A DNA stretch of 62,644 nucleotides from NCBI GenBank assembly GCA_031549685.1, contig JAVBPG010000037.1:1-62644 (forward strand). Direction: 5' to 3'. The notes beneath the pieces are model-generated. The model saw nothing but the letters and a program-made list of their open reading frames with translations, was not told the origin of the DNA and ran no database searches. The position numbers were made by a program, and so were the translations under genes. This document shows, piece after piece, positions 41,787 to 50,026 of the stretch. Position 1 is the first letter of the stretch, and each line of letters begins with the position of its first letter. The DNA is from JAITMY01 sp031549685. Its GTDB lineage: Bacteria; Bacteroidota; Bacteroidia; Bacteroidales; UBA932.

Positions 41787-41814
41787 AATCCCCACTCCAA
41801 GTGGAGCAGGGATT
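41787..41814 (-). terminator. Terminator after GH57/histone-like gene
   Basis: AATCCC and CACTCC pair with GTGGAG and GGGATT with small bulges; on the minus strand the hairpin is followed by TTTTTTATA. It lies 24 bases past the stop at 41838. Confidence 0.75.
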
Positions 41815-41837
41815 CTTACTAGCTAGTTTACCCTAAA

Positions 41838-42293
41838 TTAAAACATAGGGAAAATTGAAGTTGCAGGAGCAGGTGCAGGAGCAGGAGCTACCTTCTTGGG
41901 AGCAGCCTTCTTTGCAGCGGGCTTCTTAGCAACTACCTTCTTCGCAGGAGCAGCCTTCTTTGCAACTACCTTCTTCGCGGGAGCAGCCTTCTTAGCAACT
42001 ACCTTTTTCGCGGGAGCAGCCTTCTTAGCAACTACCTTCTTTGCAGGAGCAGCTTTCTTAGCAACCACCTTCTTAGCAGGAGCGGCCTTCTTAGCAACTA
42101 CCTTCTTCGCGGGAGCAGCCTTCTTAGCAACTACCTTCTTCGCAGGAGCGGCTTTCTTAACTACTTTCTTGGCAGGAGCAGCCTTCTTAGCAGGAGCGGC
42201 TTTCTTCACTACCTTTTTTGCAGGAGCAGCTTTTTTTGCAGGAGCTGCCTTCTTTGCTGCGGGTTTTGCAGCGGCTTTTTTTGTTGTTGCCAT
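41838..42293 (-). CDS. Possible nested histone H1-like protein (internal start)
   Basis: In the same frame as the GH57 gene, ATG at 42293-42291 opens 151 residues that are nearly all Lys, Ala, Pro and Val: MATTKKAAAKPAAKKAAPAK, then about seven copies of an 11-residue KKAAPAKKVVA-type unit. Proteins of this composition in bacteria resemble histone H1 tails and bind DNA non-specifically. The bases just before the ATG (AAAACAATTTCAATC) look like the AT-rich leader of a separate gene and carry stops in another frame. Whether it is made alone, as a tail, or both is not decided by sequence. Confidence 0.5.
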   Translation of the reverse strand: MATTKKAAAKPAAKKAAPAKKAAPAKKVVKKAAPAKKAAPAKKVVKKAAPAKKVVAKKAAPAKKVVAKKAAPAKKVVAKKAAPAKKVVAKKAAPAKKVVAKKAAPAKKVVAKKAAPAKKVVAKKPAAKKAAPKKVAPAPAPAPATSIFPMF

Positions 42294-43628
42294 GATTGAA
42301 ATTGTTTTTTTTGTTGCTGCTTTACTATTGTTAGTAGAAGAGGGAGCAGCAACGTTACCCTCTTTTGCTGTTTTCTTTGCCGGCTTTTTTTCTTCTGTTG
42401 CCTTTGCAGAGGCAGCGGTCAATGCTTGTTTGGGTGCGGGTTCCGTATTCTTTAGCCTCAGCCCAAAGTCGCTTAGCACGTTCATAAAGTTTATAAAAGC
42501 ATCGTACGGCGTATCGTACGGGTTGAAATACTTGTGCACATCGCCATCGCTAAACCACTTGGTGGACATGTAGTAAAAGTGGTCGCTGTTTTGCAACATA
42601 CGCCAATCCCTTACCAGCGCTTCGTTGCCCGAGCTCATCACGGCTTCGCTCAGGGCGTACACCTTGTTAAACGCTTCGTTTTGCAGCTCGTTGCCCAGCC
42701 ATGCCGTAAGGTCGCGCTCCTCGTCGGCCCACGATATGGGGTGCGGAACTTTTATGGGGGCCACCGGCTGGTGCTTCTTAGCGGTTTCCGATGCCGTCAA
42801 AAATTCAAAGTTCGTTTGCGATAAAATTTTATTCGGCAAATATCGTAAAAATTCGAATATCCCCGACGATGCCCACTGATGTTCTCCAAAAGTTTCGTAA
42901 TCCATGAAGAGGTTTACCACCTCCTCCTTCTTATCTACCGCATTTATCCAAGCCGTGTACTTATCGGTGGTAAGCGGCCACTCGCTCCATCCGCGGTCGG
43001 AAAAGCGGAAGGCAATATCGTCGCTCAGGCGGAAGTTGCGAAGAAGAATTTTTAACCTTGGGTTCTTTGCGTTAGCATAAATATAGTTTGGACTTTTCCA
43101 TCCCAGCACGTGCTTTGCGCCCTCGGTAAGCATGGCGGTAAAGCCCATGTCCGCAATCTTTGCGCCAATCTCATCGGAGTAGATGAGCTCGGTGTTGCGG
43201 AAGGTGGTGGGTTTTTGCCCAAAGTATTTTTGAATTAAATCGCTGTGCGCTTTTACCTGGTTTTCGAACTCAGCCGGGTTCTTGAGCACGGCAATGGAGT
43301 GCGAGTAGGTTTCGCCCAAAAATTCTACGCAGCCGGTTTTGGCGAGCGCTTTAAAGCTCTCCAGCACATCGGGGGCGTACTGCTCAAACTGCTCAAGCGC
43401 CATGCCCGAGATGGAGTAGCTTATCTTAAACGATTTCCCGAATTGCTTGATTAAATCCAGCATCAGCTTGTTGGCGGGCAGGTAGCTGCGCTCGGCAATC
43501 TTGCGCATGATGCTGCGGTTCGAAAATTCGTCATAGTAGTTGTGATCCTTACCTATGTCGAAAAACCTATACCTTCTCAAGCGAAAAGGTTGGTGTACCT
43601 GGAAGTATAAGCAGAGCGTCTGTTTCAT
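41838..43628 (-). CDS. GH57 alpha-amylase-like enzyme with histone H1-like tail
   Basis: A 596-residue protein. Residues 1-400 are a GH57 domain: LCLYFQVHQPFRLRRYRFFD at the start, FRNTELIYSDEIGAKIADMG with the probable nucleophile Glu, and LFMDYETFGEHQW with the probable acid Asp. Such enzymes cut or transfer alpha-1,4-glucan chains. From about 390 the sequence becomes Ala/Lys/Pro-rich, and from Met446 it is a histone H1-like tail of repeated KKAAPAKKVVA units ending TSIFPMF. Met446 (codon at 42293-42291) begins MATTKKAAAKPAAKK, like a stand-alone nucleoid protein, so a second start inside the gene is possible. It follows the GT4 gene by 16 bases. Confidence 0.88.
   Translation of the reverse strand: MKQTLCLYFQVHQPFRLRRYRFFDIGKDHNYYDEFSNRSIMRKIAERSYLPANKLMLDLIKQFGKSFKISYSISGMALEQFEQYAPDVLESFKALAKTGCVEFLGETYSHSIAVLKNPAEFENQVKAHSDLIQKYFGQKPTTFRNTELIYSDEIGAKIADMGFTAMLTEGAKHVLGWKSPNYIYANAKNPRLKILLRNFRLSDDIAFRFSDRGWSEWPLTTDKYTAWINAVDKKEEVVNLFMDYETFGEHQWASSGIFEFLRYLPNKILSQTNFEFLTASETAKKHQPVAPIKVPHPISWADEERDLTAWLGNELQNEAFNKVYALSEAVMSSGNEALVRDWRMLQNSDHFYYMSTKWFSDGDVHKYFNPYDTPYDAFINFMNVLSDFGLRLKNTEPAPKQALTAASAKATEEKKPAKKTAKEGNVAAPSSTNNSKAATKKTISIMATTKKAAAKPAAKKAAPAKKAAPAKKVVKKAAPAKKAAPAKKVVKKAAPAKKVVAKKAAPAKKVVAKKAAPAKKVVAKKAAPAKKVVAKKAAPAKKVVAKKAAPAKKVVAKKAAPAKKVVAKKPAAKKAAPKKVAPAPAPAPATSIFPMF
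41925..42210. repeat. 33-bp tandem repeats coding KKAAPAKKVVA
   Basis: A minisatellite of 33-bp units (GCAACTACCTTCTTCGCGGG and 13 more on the plus strand), about seven near-perfect copies plus degenerate ends. Differences are mostly silent (GCA/GCG, TTC/TTT), so the peptide repeat is kept while DNA drifts. Confidence 0.85.
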
Positions 43629-43644
43629 TTTTGCTTCGTTTTTC

Positions 43645-44928
43645 TTAGTTGGCAATAGCTCTCTCGTAAACCTGTTTGACCTTCAATGCGGCTTTGTCCC
43701 ACTTTAGCGAGTCCACCTCCCGGTCACCGTAGTGAATAAACATTTTGGTAAGCGCCGGATACTGTAGTATTCCGTATATGGCATCGGCCATGGCGTCCAC
43801 ATCCCAAAAATCTACCTTAATGGCATGCTTCAGCACCTCGGCCACGCCCGATTGCTTCGAAATAATGGTGGGCACGTGCGAGCGCATGGCCTCCAGCGGC
43901 GAAATGCCGAAGGGCTCGCTGACCGAGGGCATAACGTACACATCGCTCAGGGCAAACATGTGCTGCACATCGGCGCCTTTCAGGAAGCCGGTAAAGTTAA
44001 ACTTGTCGGCAATGCCCAGCTTGGCTACGCGGCGTATCATGCGGTTGAGCATGTCGCCGCTGCCGGCCATTACAAAGCGTACGTTGTTGTAGCGCTTAAT
44101 TACCTTGTGGGCGGCCTCAATAAAGTAGTCGGGGCCTTTTTGGTAGGTAATGCGGCCAAGGAAGGTTACAATTTTTTCGTTGGTGCCGCGCTCCACGTTC
44201 TCAAAGTCCGATGCGCTGAAGTCAACGGCGTTGTGCACCGTTACCACTTTTGACGGGTCAATGCCGTAGCGCGAAATAACGATGTTGCGCGTAAGGTTGC
44301 TTACCGTAACCACCAGGTCGGCCTCCTCCATACCGCGGCGCTCAATATCGTACACCACCTGGTTCACGTTTTCGCCGCTACGGTCAAACTCTGTGGCGTG
44401 CACGTGAATTACCAGCGGCTTACCCGATGCCTTTTTGGCCGATATGCCGGCCAGGTAGGTAAGCCAGTCGTGCGCGTGAATCACATCAAACTCGTTTTGC
44501 TTAGCTATGGTGTGCGCCAGCAGCGCGTAGTTGGCCACCTCGCTCATGAGGTTTTTACCGTAGCCTCCGGCAAACTTAAAGCGGCGGCTAAAGTGCGATG
44601 TGTGCGAAATGGCGCCATCGCGCGAAGTTTTCGATGTTACGGTTTCAAATTCCTCCGGCGAAAGGTAGGGTATTAAGTTCGAACCGGCCTCTACGTATAC
44701 CAAATGCTTCCACAGCTCCTCGAGCTCGCTCGAGCTGCCCTCGAAGGTAACATCCTCGGCGCCCACAATGCGTGTGGCGCTTTGGTCTTCGTCGCCGTAT
44801 GCTTTAGGCACCACAAAAATCATGTCAACACCGCACTTGGCCAGCCCTTTGGTAAGGCCATAGCACGCTGTTGCCAATCCTCCTGCTACGTGAGGCGGAA
44901 ATTCCCAACCAAACATTAGTACCTTCAT
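43645..44928 (-). CDS. GT4-family glycosyltransferase, glycogen-synthase-like
   Basis: A 427-residue GT-B enzyme. MKVLMFGWEFPPHVAGGLAT is the nucleotide-sugar-fold start, HAHDWLTYLAGISAKK and HVHATEFDRSG lie in the first half, and TFLGRITYQKGPDYFIEAAH and the acceptor motif EPFGISPLEAMRSHVPTIIS in the second. It probably builds alpha-1,4-glucan from ADP- or UDP-glucose, or maltose 1-phosphate-like donors. The ATG at 44928 is used rather than one at 44952 because it matches the family start. It sits between the debranching enzyme and GH57 genes in one operon. Confidence 0.88.
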   Translation of the reverse strand: MKVLMFGWEFPPHVAGGLATACYGLTKGLAKCGVDMIFVVPKAYGDEDQSATRIVGAEDVTFEGSSSELEELWKHLVYVEAGSNLIPYLSPEEFETVTSKTSRDGAISHTSHFSRRFKFAGGYGKNLMSEVANYALLAHTIAKQNEFDVIHAHDWLTYLAGISAKKASGKPLVIHVHATEFDRSGENVNQVVYDIERRGMEEADLVVTVSNLTRNIVISRYGIDPSKVVTVHNAVDFSASDFENVERGTNEKIVTFLGRITYQKGPDYFIEAAHKVIKRYNNVRFVMAGSGDMLNRMIRRVAKLGIADKFNFTGFLKGADVQHMFALSDVYVMPSVSEPFGISPLEAMRSHVPTIISKQSGVAEVLKHAIKVDFWDVDAMADAIYGILQYPALTKMFIHYGDREVDSLKWDKAALKVKQVYERAIAN

Positions 44929-44954
44929 ACGGGTGTTTTTAGTAGTTAACAATA

Positions 44955-46928
44955 TTACATTTTCTCGTACTTCTCAATCAGGCGTATGGAGCGCAACACC
45001 TCACCCACGCTCCACGCTTGCGATATGCATCCGCCGGGGTTGTGCGGGGGGTCGCCGTCGTATACCTCGGCAATGGAGCTGATGCCGTACACGTTCATGT
45101 CCTCCTCAAACTGCTCCACAATCCACTTGGCTTTTGAGATAAAGGATTTGCCATGCAGCTTCAGCTTACCTTCTATAAAGTGTCCTATAAGCCAAGGCCA
45201 CGCAGTACCCTGGTGGTAGGCGCGGTCGCGTGTGGCCTGGTCGCCCTCGTAGTGCCCTTCGTACAGCGGGTTTTTGGGTGCCAGCGTGCGAATGCCTTTT
45301 GCCGTGAGCAGCTCGCGCTCCACGGCGTCGAGCACGCACTTGCGCTTATTTTCCGAAATGGGAGAGTACTTAAGCGAGGTGGCAAAAATCTGGTTGGGGC
45401 GCGTGAAAATGTTTGGCCCCTTGCCATCTACAAAGTCCGACAGGTGCTGGCGCTCTTCGCACCAAAACATAGGCTTGTAGGTGGACTCAATAAGCGCAGG
45501 AATATCCTTCCATGCTTTTATAAACTTGGCGTCCTTAAACTCGCGCGCCAGCTCCAGCGTGTAGCAAACGGCGTTATACCAAAGTGCGTTTATTTCTACC
45601 TGGTAGCCCGAGCGTGGCGTAACGGGAATGCCTCCCACAATGGCGTCCATCCAGGTAAGCGCCTTGTAGGGTTGCTCGGCCCAAATGAGGCCGTTCTCGT
45701 GCATCATGGCGTTGCTGGTTCCCTGGCGGAAGGCTTCCAAAATGGCCTTCATCTTTTTGCCGTAGGATTTCCACACGCCCTCGCGGTCGCCGGTAAACTC
45801 TTCGTACTGCTGAATGGTCCAGAAGTACCACATGGGCGCATCCACCGAGTTGAAGGCGGCGTTGTCGCCGTAGCCGATGTTGGGGAAAAGCCCGCCCTGC
45901 ATTTCGTTGCTCATGGTGTCGAGCACATCCTTGCAGGTTTTCACTTTTTCCTTGGCGTCGCTTCCGGTAGAGCTGATGGCCGAGAGCGTAATGCCGGGCA
46001 GAGCGATAAAGGTATCGCGACCCCAGCGGCCGAACCACGGGTAGCCGGCCACCACCTCGGTATTTTTACCGCGGCGAACGATAAACTGGTCGGCTGCATT
46101 TTTGAGGCAGCCCTTGAACGAAACCTTTTCGGGGCGCTTGGCAATTTCGGCGTTGAACTTCTTACCCAAGCCTGCCACAGTGGCCTCCTTGAGTGAGGCG
46201 GAGAAAATGATGCTCTCACCCTTTTTAATGGGAACCTCAAAGTAGCCGGGCACAAAAAGATCTTCGTGCGCATCGTAGCCGCGCTTTATTTCCTCAGTAT
46301 ATTCAACGTTGTTATACCAGTCGGGTACGGCAACGAATTCACCCTTTTTGCTCAGCTGCATGTTGAGCGTGGGGAAGCCCACGTACAGCTTGCTGGCAAT
46401 ACCGTTTTCCACCAGCTTGTGCTTTACATCAACGTGCACGTTGGCCTTGCTCAGGGCGTGGGCGTTGCGGAAAGCGAGGTAGGGCTTCAGGCGGAGCGTG
46501 GTGCCGGAGTGGGCGTCGAGGAGCGTGTAGCGAATGAGCACCTGATCTTCGTTGTGCACCATGAGCAGCTCCTTGCGCAGGTGTACGCCGCCAACGCGGT
46601 ACTCAATGGTAGGCGTAGGGTCGTACCTGAAATCGACAATGTACTTGTGCCCGCGTGGCTCGTAAATGTTGCCTGGGTAGCGGTGTATGCCGAAGTTAAA
46701 AGCTTTGTCGTGTTGAATGATGGTTTCGTCGAGCGAGGAGAGCAGCACGTGGCGTTCGCCATCAAATTCGTCGATGGGGCTTACCAGCAAACCGTGGTAC
46801 TTGCGGGTGTTGCAGCATACAATGGTAGTACTCATGTAGCTGCCGGCGCGGTTGGTGCTCAGCATCTCGCGGTGCAGCGAGTACTCCAGGTTGACCAGCT
46901 CTTCTTTATTAAACTTCAGGTATGACAT
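44955..46928 (-). CDS. Glycogen debranching enzyme
   Basis: A 657-residue protein of the amylo-alpha-1,6-glucosidase type (GH133-like). The N-terminal part (about 1-220) is the glycogen-debranching N domain: NRAGSYMSTTIVCCNTRKYHGLLV. The C-terminal part is an (alpha/alpha)6 barrel: VAGYPWFGRWGRDTFIALPG, SVDAPMWYFW and HQGTAWPWLIGHF. It removes 1,6-branches left by the phosphorylase. First gene of the run with GT4 (26 bases later) and GH57. The divergent TlpA-like gene starts 430 bases away. Confidence 0.93.
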   Translation of the reverse strand: MSYLKFNKEELVNLEYSLHREMLSTNRAGSYMSTTIVCCNTRKYHGLLVSPIDEFDGERHVLLSSLDETIIQHDKAFNFGIHRYPGNIYEPRGHKYIVDFRYDPTPTIEYRVGGVHLRKELLMVHNEDQVLIRYTLLDAHSGTTLRLKPYLAFRNAHALSKANVHVDVKHKLVENGIASKLYVGFPTLNMQLSKKGEFVAVPDWYNNVEYTEEIKRGYDAHEDLFVPGYFEVPIKKGESIIFSASLKEATVAGLGKKFNAEIAKRPEKVSFKGCLKNAADQFIVRRGKNTEVVAGYPWFGRWGRDTFIALPGITLSAISSTGSDAKEKVKTCKDVLDTMSNEMQGGLFPNIGYGDNAAFNSVDAPMWYFWTIQQYEEFTGDREGVWKSYGKKMKAILEAFRQGTSNAMMHENGLIWAEQPYKALTWMDAIVGGIPVTPRSGYQVEINALWYNAVCYTLELAREFKDAKFIKAWKDIPALIESTYKPMFWCEERQHLSDFVDGKGPNIFTRPNQIFATSLKYSPISENKRKCVLDAVERELLTAKGIRTLAPKNPLYEGHYEGDQATRDRAYHQGTAWPWLIGHFIEGKLKLHGKSFISKAKWIVEQFEEDMNVYGISSIAEVYDGDPPHNPGGCISQAWSVGEVLRSIRLIEKYEKM

Positions 46929-47358
46929 GCCTGTGTTTTTTGGATGATGAAAAGCGCAAAAAAAGTCGTAAAGTTTTTTTCCTCTTCAGCTTAAAAAATG
47001 GTAGCTGTTGATAAAAAATCAAACGGCTGAGGGATAGGAAAAAACTACGCTGTAAAAGTAGGGAGAAAAAAATATTTAGCCAAATATTTTACCAACTATT
47101 TTTGTTTTTTCAAAAAAAATCACATAGGAATTTTTCAATACGGCATGTTCATAACGCGTAAATGGGAAAGGTAGAACTTGCTAAAGTGCTTGTAAAATCA
47201 GTGCGGGCAGAGCGTTCTTGGTGGGAGGTGCAACGTGCGTTTCAGGCTGTACCAAGTTTTCATTCTTTTGCTTTTGATGGTAAAAATAAATGAAGTTTTC
47301 CCTGTGTTTTTACAGAAACAAGTGTAACTTTGTTTTTCAACATTTACGCAAAAAAAGT
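46929..47358. other. Divergent promoter region, debranching enzyme / TlpA-like
   Basis: A 430-base AT-rich gap with A/T homopolymer runs (around 46955-46980 and 47070-47115). A TAACTTTG box at 47325-47332 serves the plus-strand gene. No TAnnTTTG is evident for the minus-strand debranching enzyme. No gene, repeat or hairpin of note is seen in the rest. Confidence 0.6.
47325..47332 (+). promoter_or_regulatory. -7 box for the TlpA-like gene
   Basis: TAACTTTG ends 26 bases before the ATG at 47359. A longer open frame starting at 47290 would begin upstream of this box, so the later start is preferred. Confidence 0.6.
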
Positions 47359-48501
47359 ATGAACAGGTTAGTAGCTATCCTTGTGGTTGGCTTGCTGGCG
47401 TTGGCTTGCAGCCGCCATTCGGCAAGGGTGGAGGGAAGCATCGAGGGAGGAGGCGGAAGGCAGCTGGTGCTGGAAAAAGTGGGCGTCGGCAAAATCATCC
47501 GGGTGGATTCCGCCAAGTTGAATGCTGCGGGTAAGTTTTCCTTTCGTCTCAAAAATGTGGAGCCGGCCGACTTCTACCAGCTTACGCTGGATACCTTGGG
47601 CAGCCTGATGCTGCTGCCCTGCGAGGGCGAGCGATTGCACCTCGAGGCGCAGGCTTCGGACCTTGTTGCATCGAGCAAGGTGCAAGGCTCTGAAGACACC
47701 GAGCTGCTGGTGCAGCTGCAGCAAAGCCTGGCGCTGGCCAACCTGGCGGTCGATTCGCTCATGCAGCAGCAAGCGCAAGGCGAGGCGGCGGTGGAGCAGC
47801 GCAGGGCGCTGGCCAGGCTGTTTGTAAAGCAAAAGCAGTACAACACCAAATTCATTATACAGCATCCGCAGTCGCCGGCGAGCATCATGGCCTACTACCA
47901 GAAGCTGGGCAAGCAGCTCCCGCTGTTCGGCCGCGCTGACGATAGGTTTATGCTGCGCATGCTGAGCGATTCGCTGCGCCTTCGCTTTCCCAAATCGGCC
48001 TACGTAAAGTCGCTGCAGGTCGAGCTGGAGGCGCTGGAGAAGGAGGCGAAGCGCATCGAAATGCAAAACCTGCTGGCCAACGCCAAGGCGGTGGACAAGC
48101 CGGAGGTGGAGCTGCCCGATACGAACGGGAAGCTTCGCCGCCTGTCGGACTTGAAGGGTAAGGTGGTGCTGCTCGACTTTTGGGCTTCGACCAGCTCGCT
48201 GAGCTTAATGGATAACCGCGAGTTGATACCTATATATAAGGAGTACCATAAAGGCGGGTTTGAAATTTTTCAGGTTTCCATCGATGCCGATTCGGCGCAG
48301 TGGCTGCGCAGCGTGGCGCAGCAGGGCCTGCCGTGGATAAGCGTGTACTGCAATACGCAGCAGGGTTGCGCAACGCCGCTTACCTACGGCGTGCAGAAGC
48401 TTCCGGCCAACTTTTTGGTCAACCGCAGGGGCGAGCTGGTGGCTCGCGATGTATATGGCGAGGACTTGAAGAAAAAAGTAAAAGAATTTTTAAATAAATA
48501 A
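47359..48501 (+). CDS. TlpA/AhpC-fold lipoprotein without CxxC
   Basis: A 380-residue envelope protein. MNRLVAILVVGLLALACSRH is a lipoprotein signal (Cys17). Residues about 22-110 resemble DUF4369 (VEGSIEGGGGRQLVLEKVGVG). Residues about 230-380 are a thioredoxin fold: VELPDTNGKLRRLSDLKGKV, LLDFWASTSSLSLMDNREL, and the cis-Pro strand KLPANFLVNRRG. The redox pair expected right after FWAS (WCxxC) is replaced by Thr-Ser-Ser-Leu, so it cannot act as a normal disulfide oxidoreductase. It heads the glycosidase run, with GH140 starting 10 bases after its stop. Confidence 0.85.
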   Translation: MNRLVAILVVGLLALACSRHSARVEGSIEGGGGRQLVLEKVGVGKIIRVDSAKLNAAGKFSFRLKNVEPADFYQLTLDTLGSLMLLPCEGERLHLEAQASDLVASSKVQGSEDTELLVQLQQSLALANLAVDSLMQQQAQGEAAVEQRRALARLFVKQKQYNTKFIIQHPQSPASIMAYYQKLGKQLPLFGRADDRFMLRMLSDSLRLRFPKSAYVKSLQVELEALEKEAKRIEMQNLLANAKAVDKPEVELPDTNGKLRRLSDLKGKVVLLDFWASTSSLSLMDNRELIPIYKEYHKGGFEIFQVSIDADSAQWLRSVAQQGLPWISVYCNTQQGCATPLTYGVQKLPANFLVNRRGELVARDVYGEDLKKKVKEFLNK

Positions 48502-48511
48502 TTTTTAGACC

Positions 48512-49942
48512 ATGAAAACAAAGCTCTTCATCGCGGTAGCGGCCGCAATGCTAACGGCAGCCTGCTCATCGGGCGACAAGAAATCGGAGATGCAGGCGCT
48601 CAAGGTGTCGGACAACCACCGCTTTTTGGTAACCGCCGATGGCAAGCCTTTCATGTGGCTGGGCGATACGGGCTGGCTCATGCACAAGCTCAACCGCGAG
48701 CAAACGGAGCAGTACCTGGAGAATCGCCGCCAGCTGGGGTTTAATGTAATACAAACCTCGGTGCTGCACGAGCTGGATGTAAAGGATGCGTATGGGCACC
48801 AGGCGGTGGCGGATAGGGACGCCTCGCGCCCTGTGGTTACCGAGGGTAGCAACCCCGCCGACTCTGTAGAGTACGACTACTGGGATCACCTCGACTACGC
48901 CGTTGACCTCGCCGCCGACAAGGGTATTTACATAGCCATTGTACCGGTGTGGGGCACCAACGTGAAGGGCGGGCACGTGAGCCGCGCGCAGGCCGAGTCC
49001 TACGCCAAATTCTTGGGCGAGCGCTACGCCAACCGCAATAACGTGGTATGGCTCAACGGCGGCGATGTGGTGGGCACCGACTCCATGGAAACGTGGAATA
49101 CTATCGGCAGCACGCTGCGCAAGTACGCGCCCAAGCACCTCATCACCTACCACCCCTTCGGACGCTCGCGCTCGAGCCAGTGGTTTCACAACGCGCCGTG
49201 GTTGGACTTCAACATGGTGCAGTCGGGGCACCGCACCTACGAGCAGGATCCCAACCGCATTGGGCAGGACACGTGGAAGCACATTACCATGGACTACAAC
49301 CTTGCGCCCACAAAGCCCACCATTGACGGCGAGCCCTCGTACGAGGAAATTCCCTACGGCCTGCACGATTGGCATTTGGAAAAGTACAAGCACCTGCGCC
49401 CGGCCGACTACAACAAGGATATGGCGCAGCCGCTGTGGAACGCCGACGATGTGCGCCGCTACGCCTACTGGTCGGTATTTGCCGGAGGCTTTGGCTTTAC
49501 CTACGGCCACACCTCCATTATGCAAATGCTTATGCCCTCCGACAAGGTGCACGCCTACAACGCCACTACCATGTGGACGGACGCGCTCAACGCTGAGGGA
49601 GCAACGCAAATGCAGTACTTGAAAAAGCTGATGCTGTCGTACCCCTTCCTGTCGCGCGTTCCCGACTCAACGCTGGTGGCTAACCAGGGCGAAAAGTACA
49701 GCCACATTCAGGCCACGCGCGGCGAAAATTACGCATTTCTTTACACCTACATGGGCGGCGAGGTAAAAGTAAATATGGGTAAAATAAAAGGCGCTGAAGT
49801 AAAAGCTTCGTGGTTCAACCCGCGCAGCGGTGAGCTTACCGAAATAGGCAAGGTGAAAAATGAAGGTGTTGCAACATTTACCACACCGGTGCCGGAGGTT
49901 AAGGAGGGCAACGACTGGGTGCTGATTCTGGACGCAGCGTAG
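48512..49942 (+). CDS. GH140-like (DUF4038) glycosidase, apiosidase candidate
   Basis: A 476-residue lipoprotein (signal MKTKLFIAVAAAMLTAACSS, Cys18). It has the DUF4038/GH140 barrel: RFLVTADGKPFMWLGDTGWL, LENRRQLGFNVIQTSVLHE, NNVVWLNGGDVVG, ITYHPFGRSRSSQWFH and DGEPSYEEIPYGLHD, then a C-terminal beta domain. A characterised GH140 enzyme of Bacteroides thetaiotaomicron releases apiose from rhamnogalacturonan II. Surface or periplasmic location is expected. It is followed by an embedded regulator-like gene and then a GH43-like gene. Confidence 0.86.
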   Translation: MKTKLFIAVAAAMLTAACSSGDKKSEMQALKVSDNHRFLVTADGKPFMWLGDTGWLMHKLNREQTEQYLENRRQLGFNVIQTSVLHELDVKDAYGHQAVADRDASRPVVTEGSNPADSVEYDYWDHLDYAVDLAADKGIYIAIVPVWGTNVKGGHVSRAQAESYAKFLGERYANRNNVVWLNGGDVVGTDSMETWNTIGSTLRKYAPKHLITYHPFGRSRSSQWFHNAPWLDFNMVQSGHRTYEQDPNRIGQDTWKHITMDYNLAPTKPTIDGEPSYEEIPYGLHDWHLEKYKHLRPADYNKDMAQPLWNADDVRRYAYWSVFAGGFGFTYGHTSIMQMLMPSDKVHAYNATTMWTDALNAEGATQMQYLKKLMLSYPFLSRVPDSTLVANQGEKYSHIQATRGENYAFLYTYMGGEVKVNMGKIKGAEVKASWFNPRSGELTEIGKVKNEGVATFTTPVPEVKEGNDWVLILDAA

Positions 49943-50026
49943 AAGCGTAGCAGCAGCAATTTACAAGGGAGCAACGAAGCTGCCGTCGCGAAGCGAAAGA
50001 AGCTGCTTGAGAAATATACTATGATA

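Noticed and set aside
41925..42210. A CRISPR array, because of regular 33-bp repeats
   Set aside because: The units are directly adjacent without spacers and encode a periodic peptide in frame; there are no cas genes.
48566..49609. A 347-codon minus-strand frame opposite GH140; similar frames at 5454-6362, 45153-46196, 53510-54562 and 56565-57566
   Set aside because: All mirror real genes in the complementary frame, have His/Arg/Val-rich compositions typical of shadow frames and no recognisable motif.
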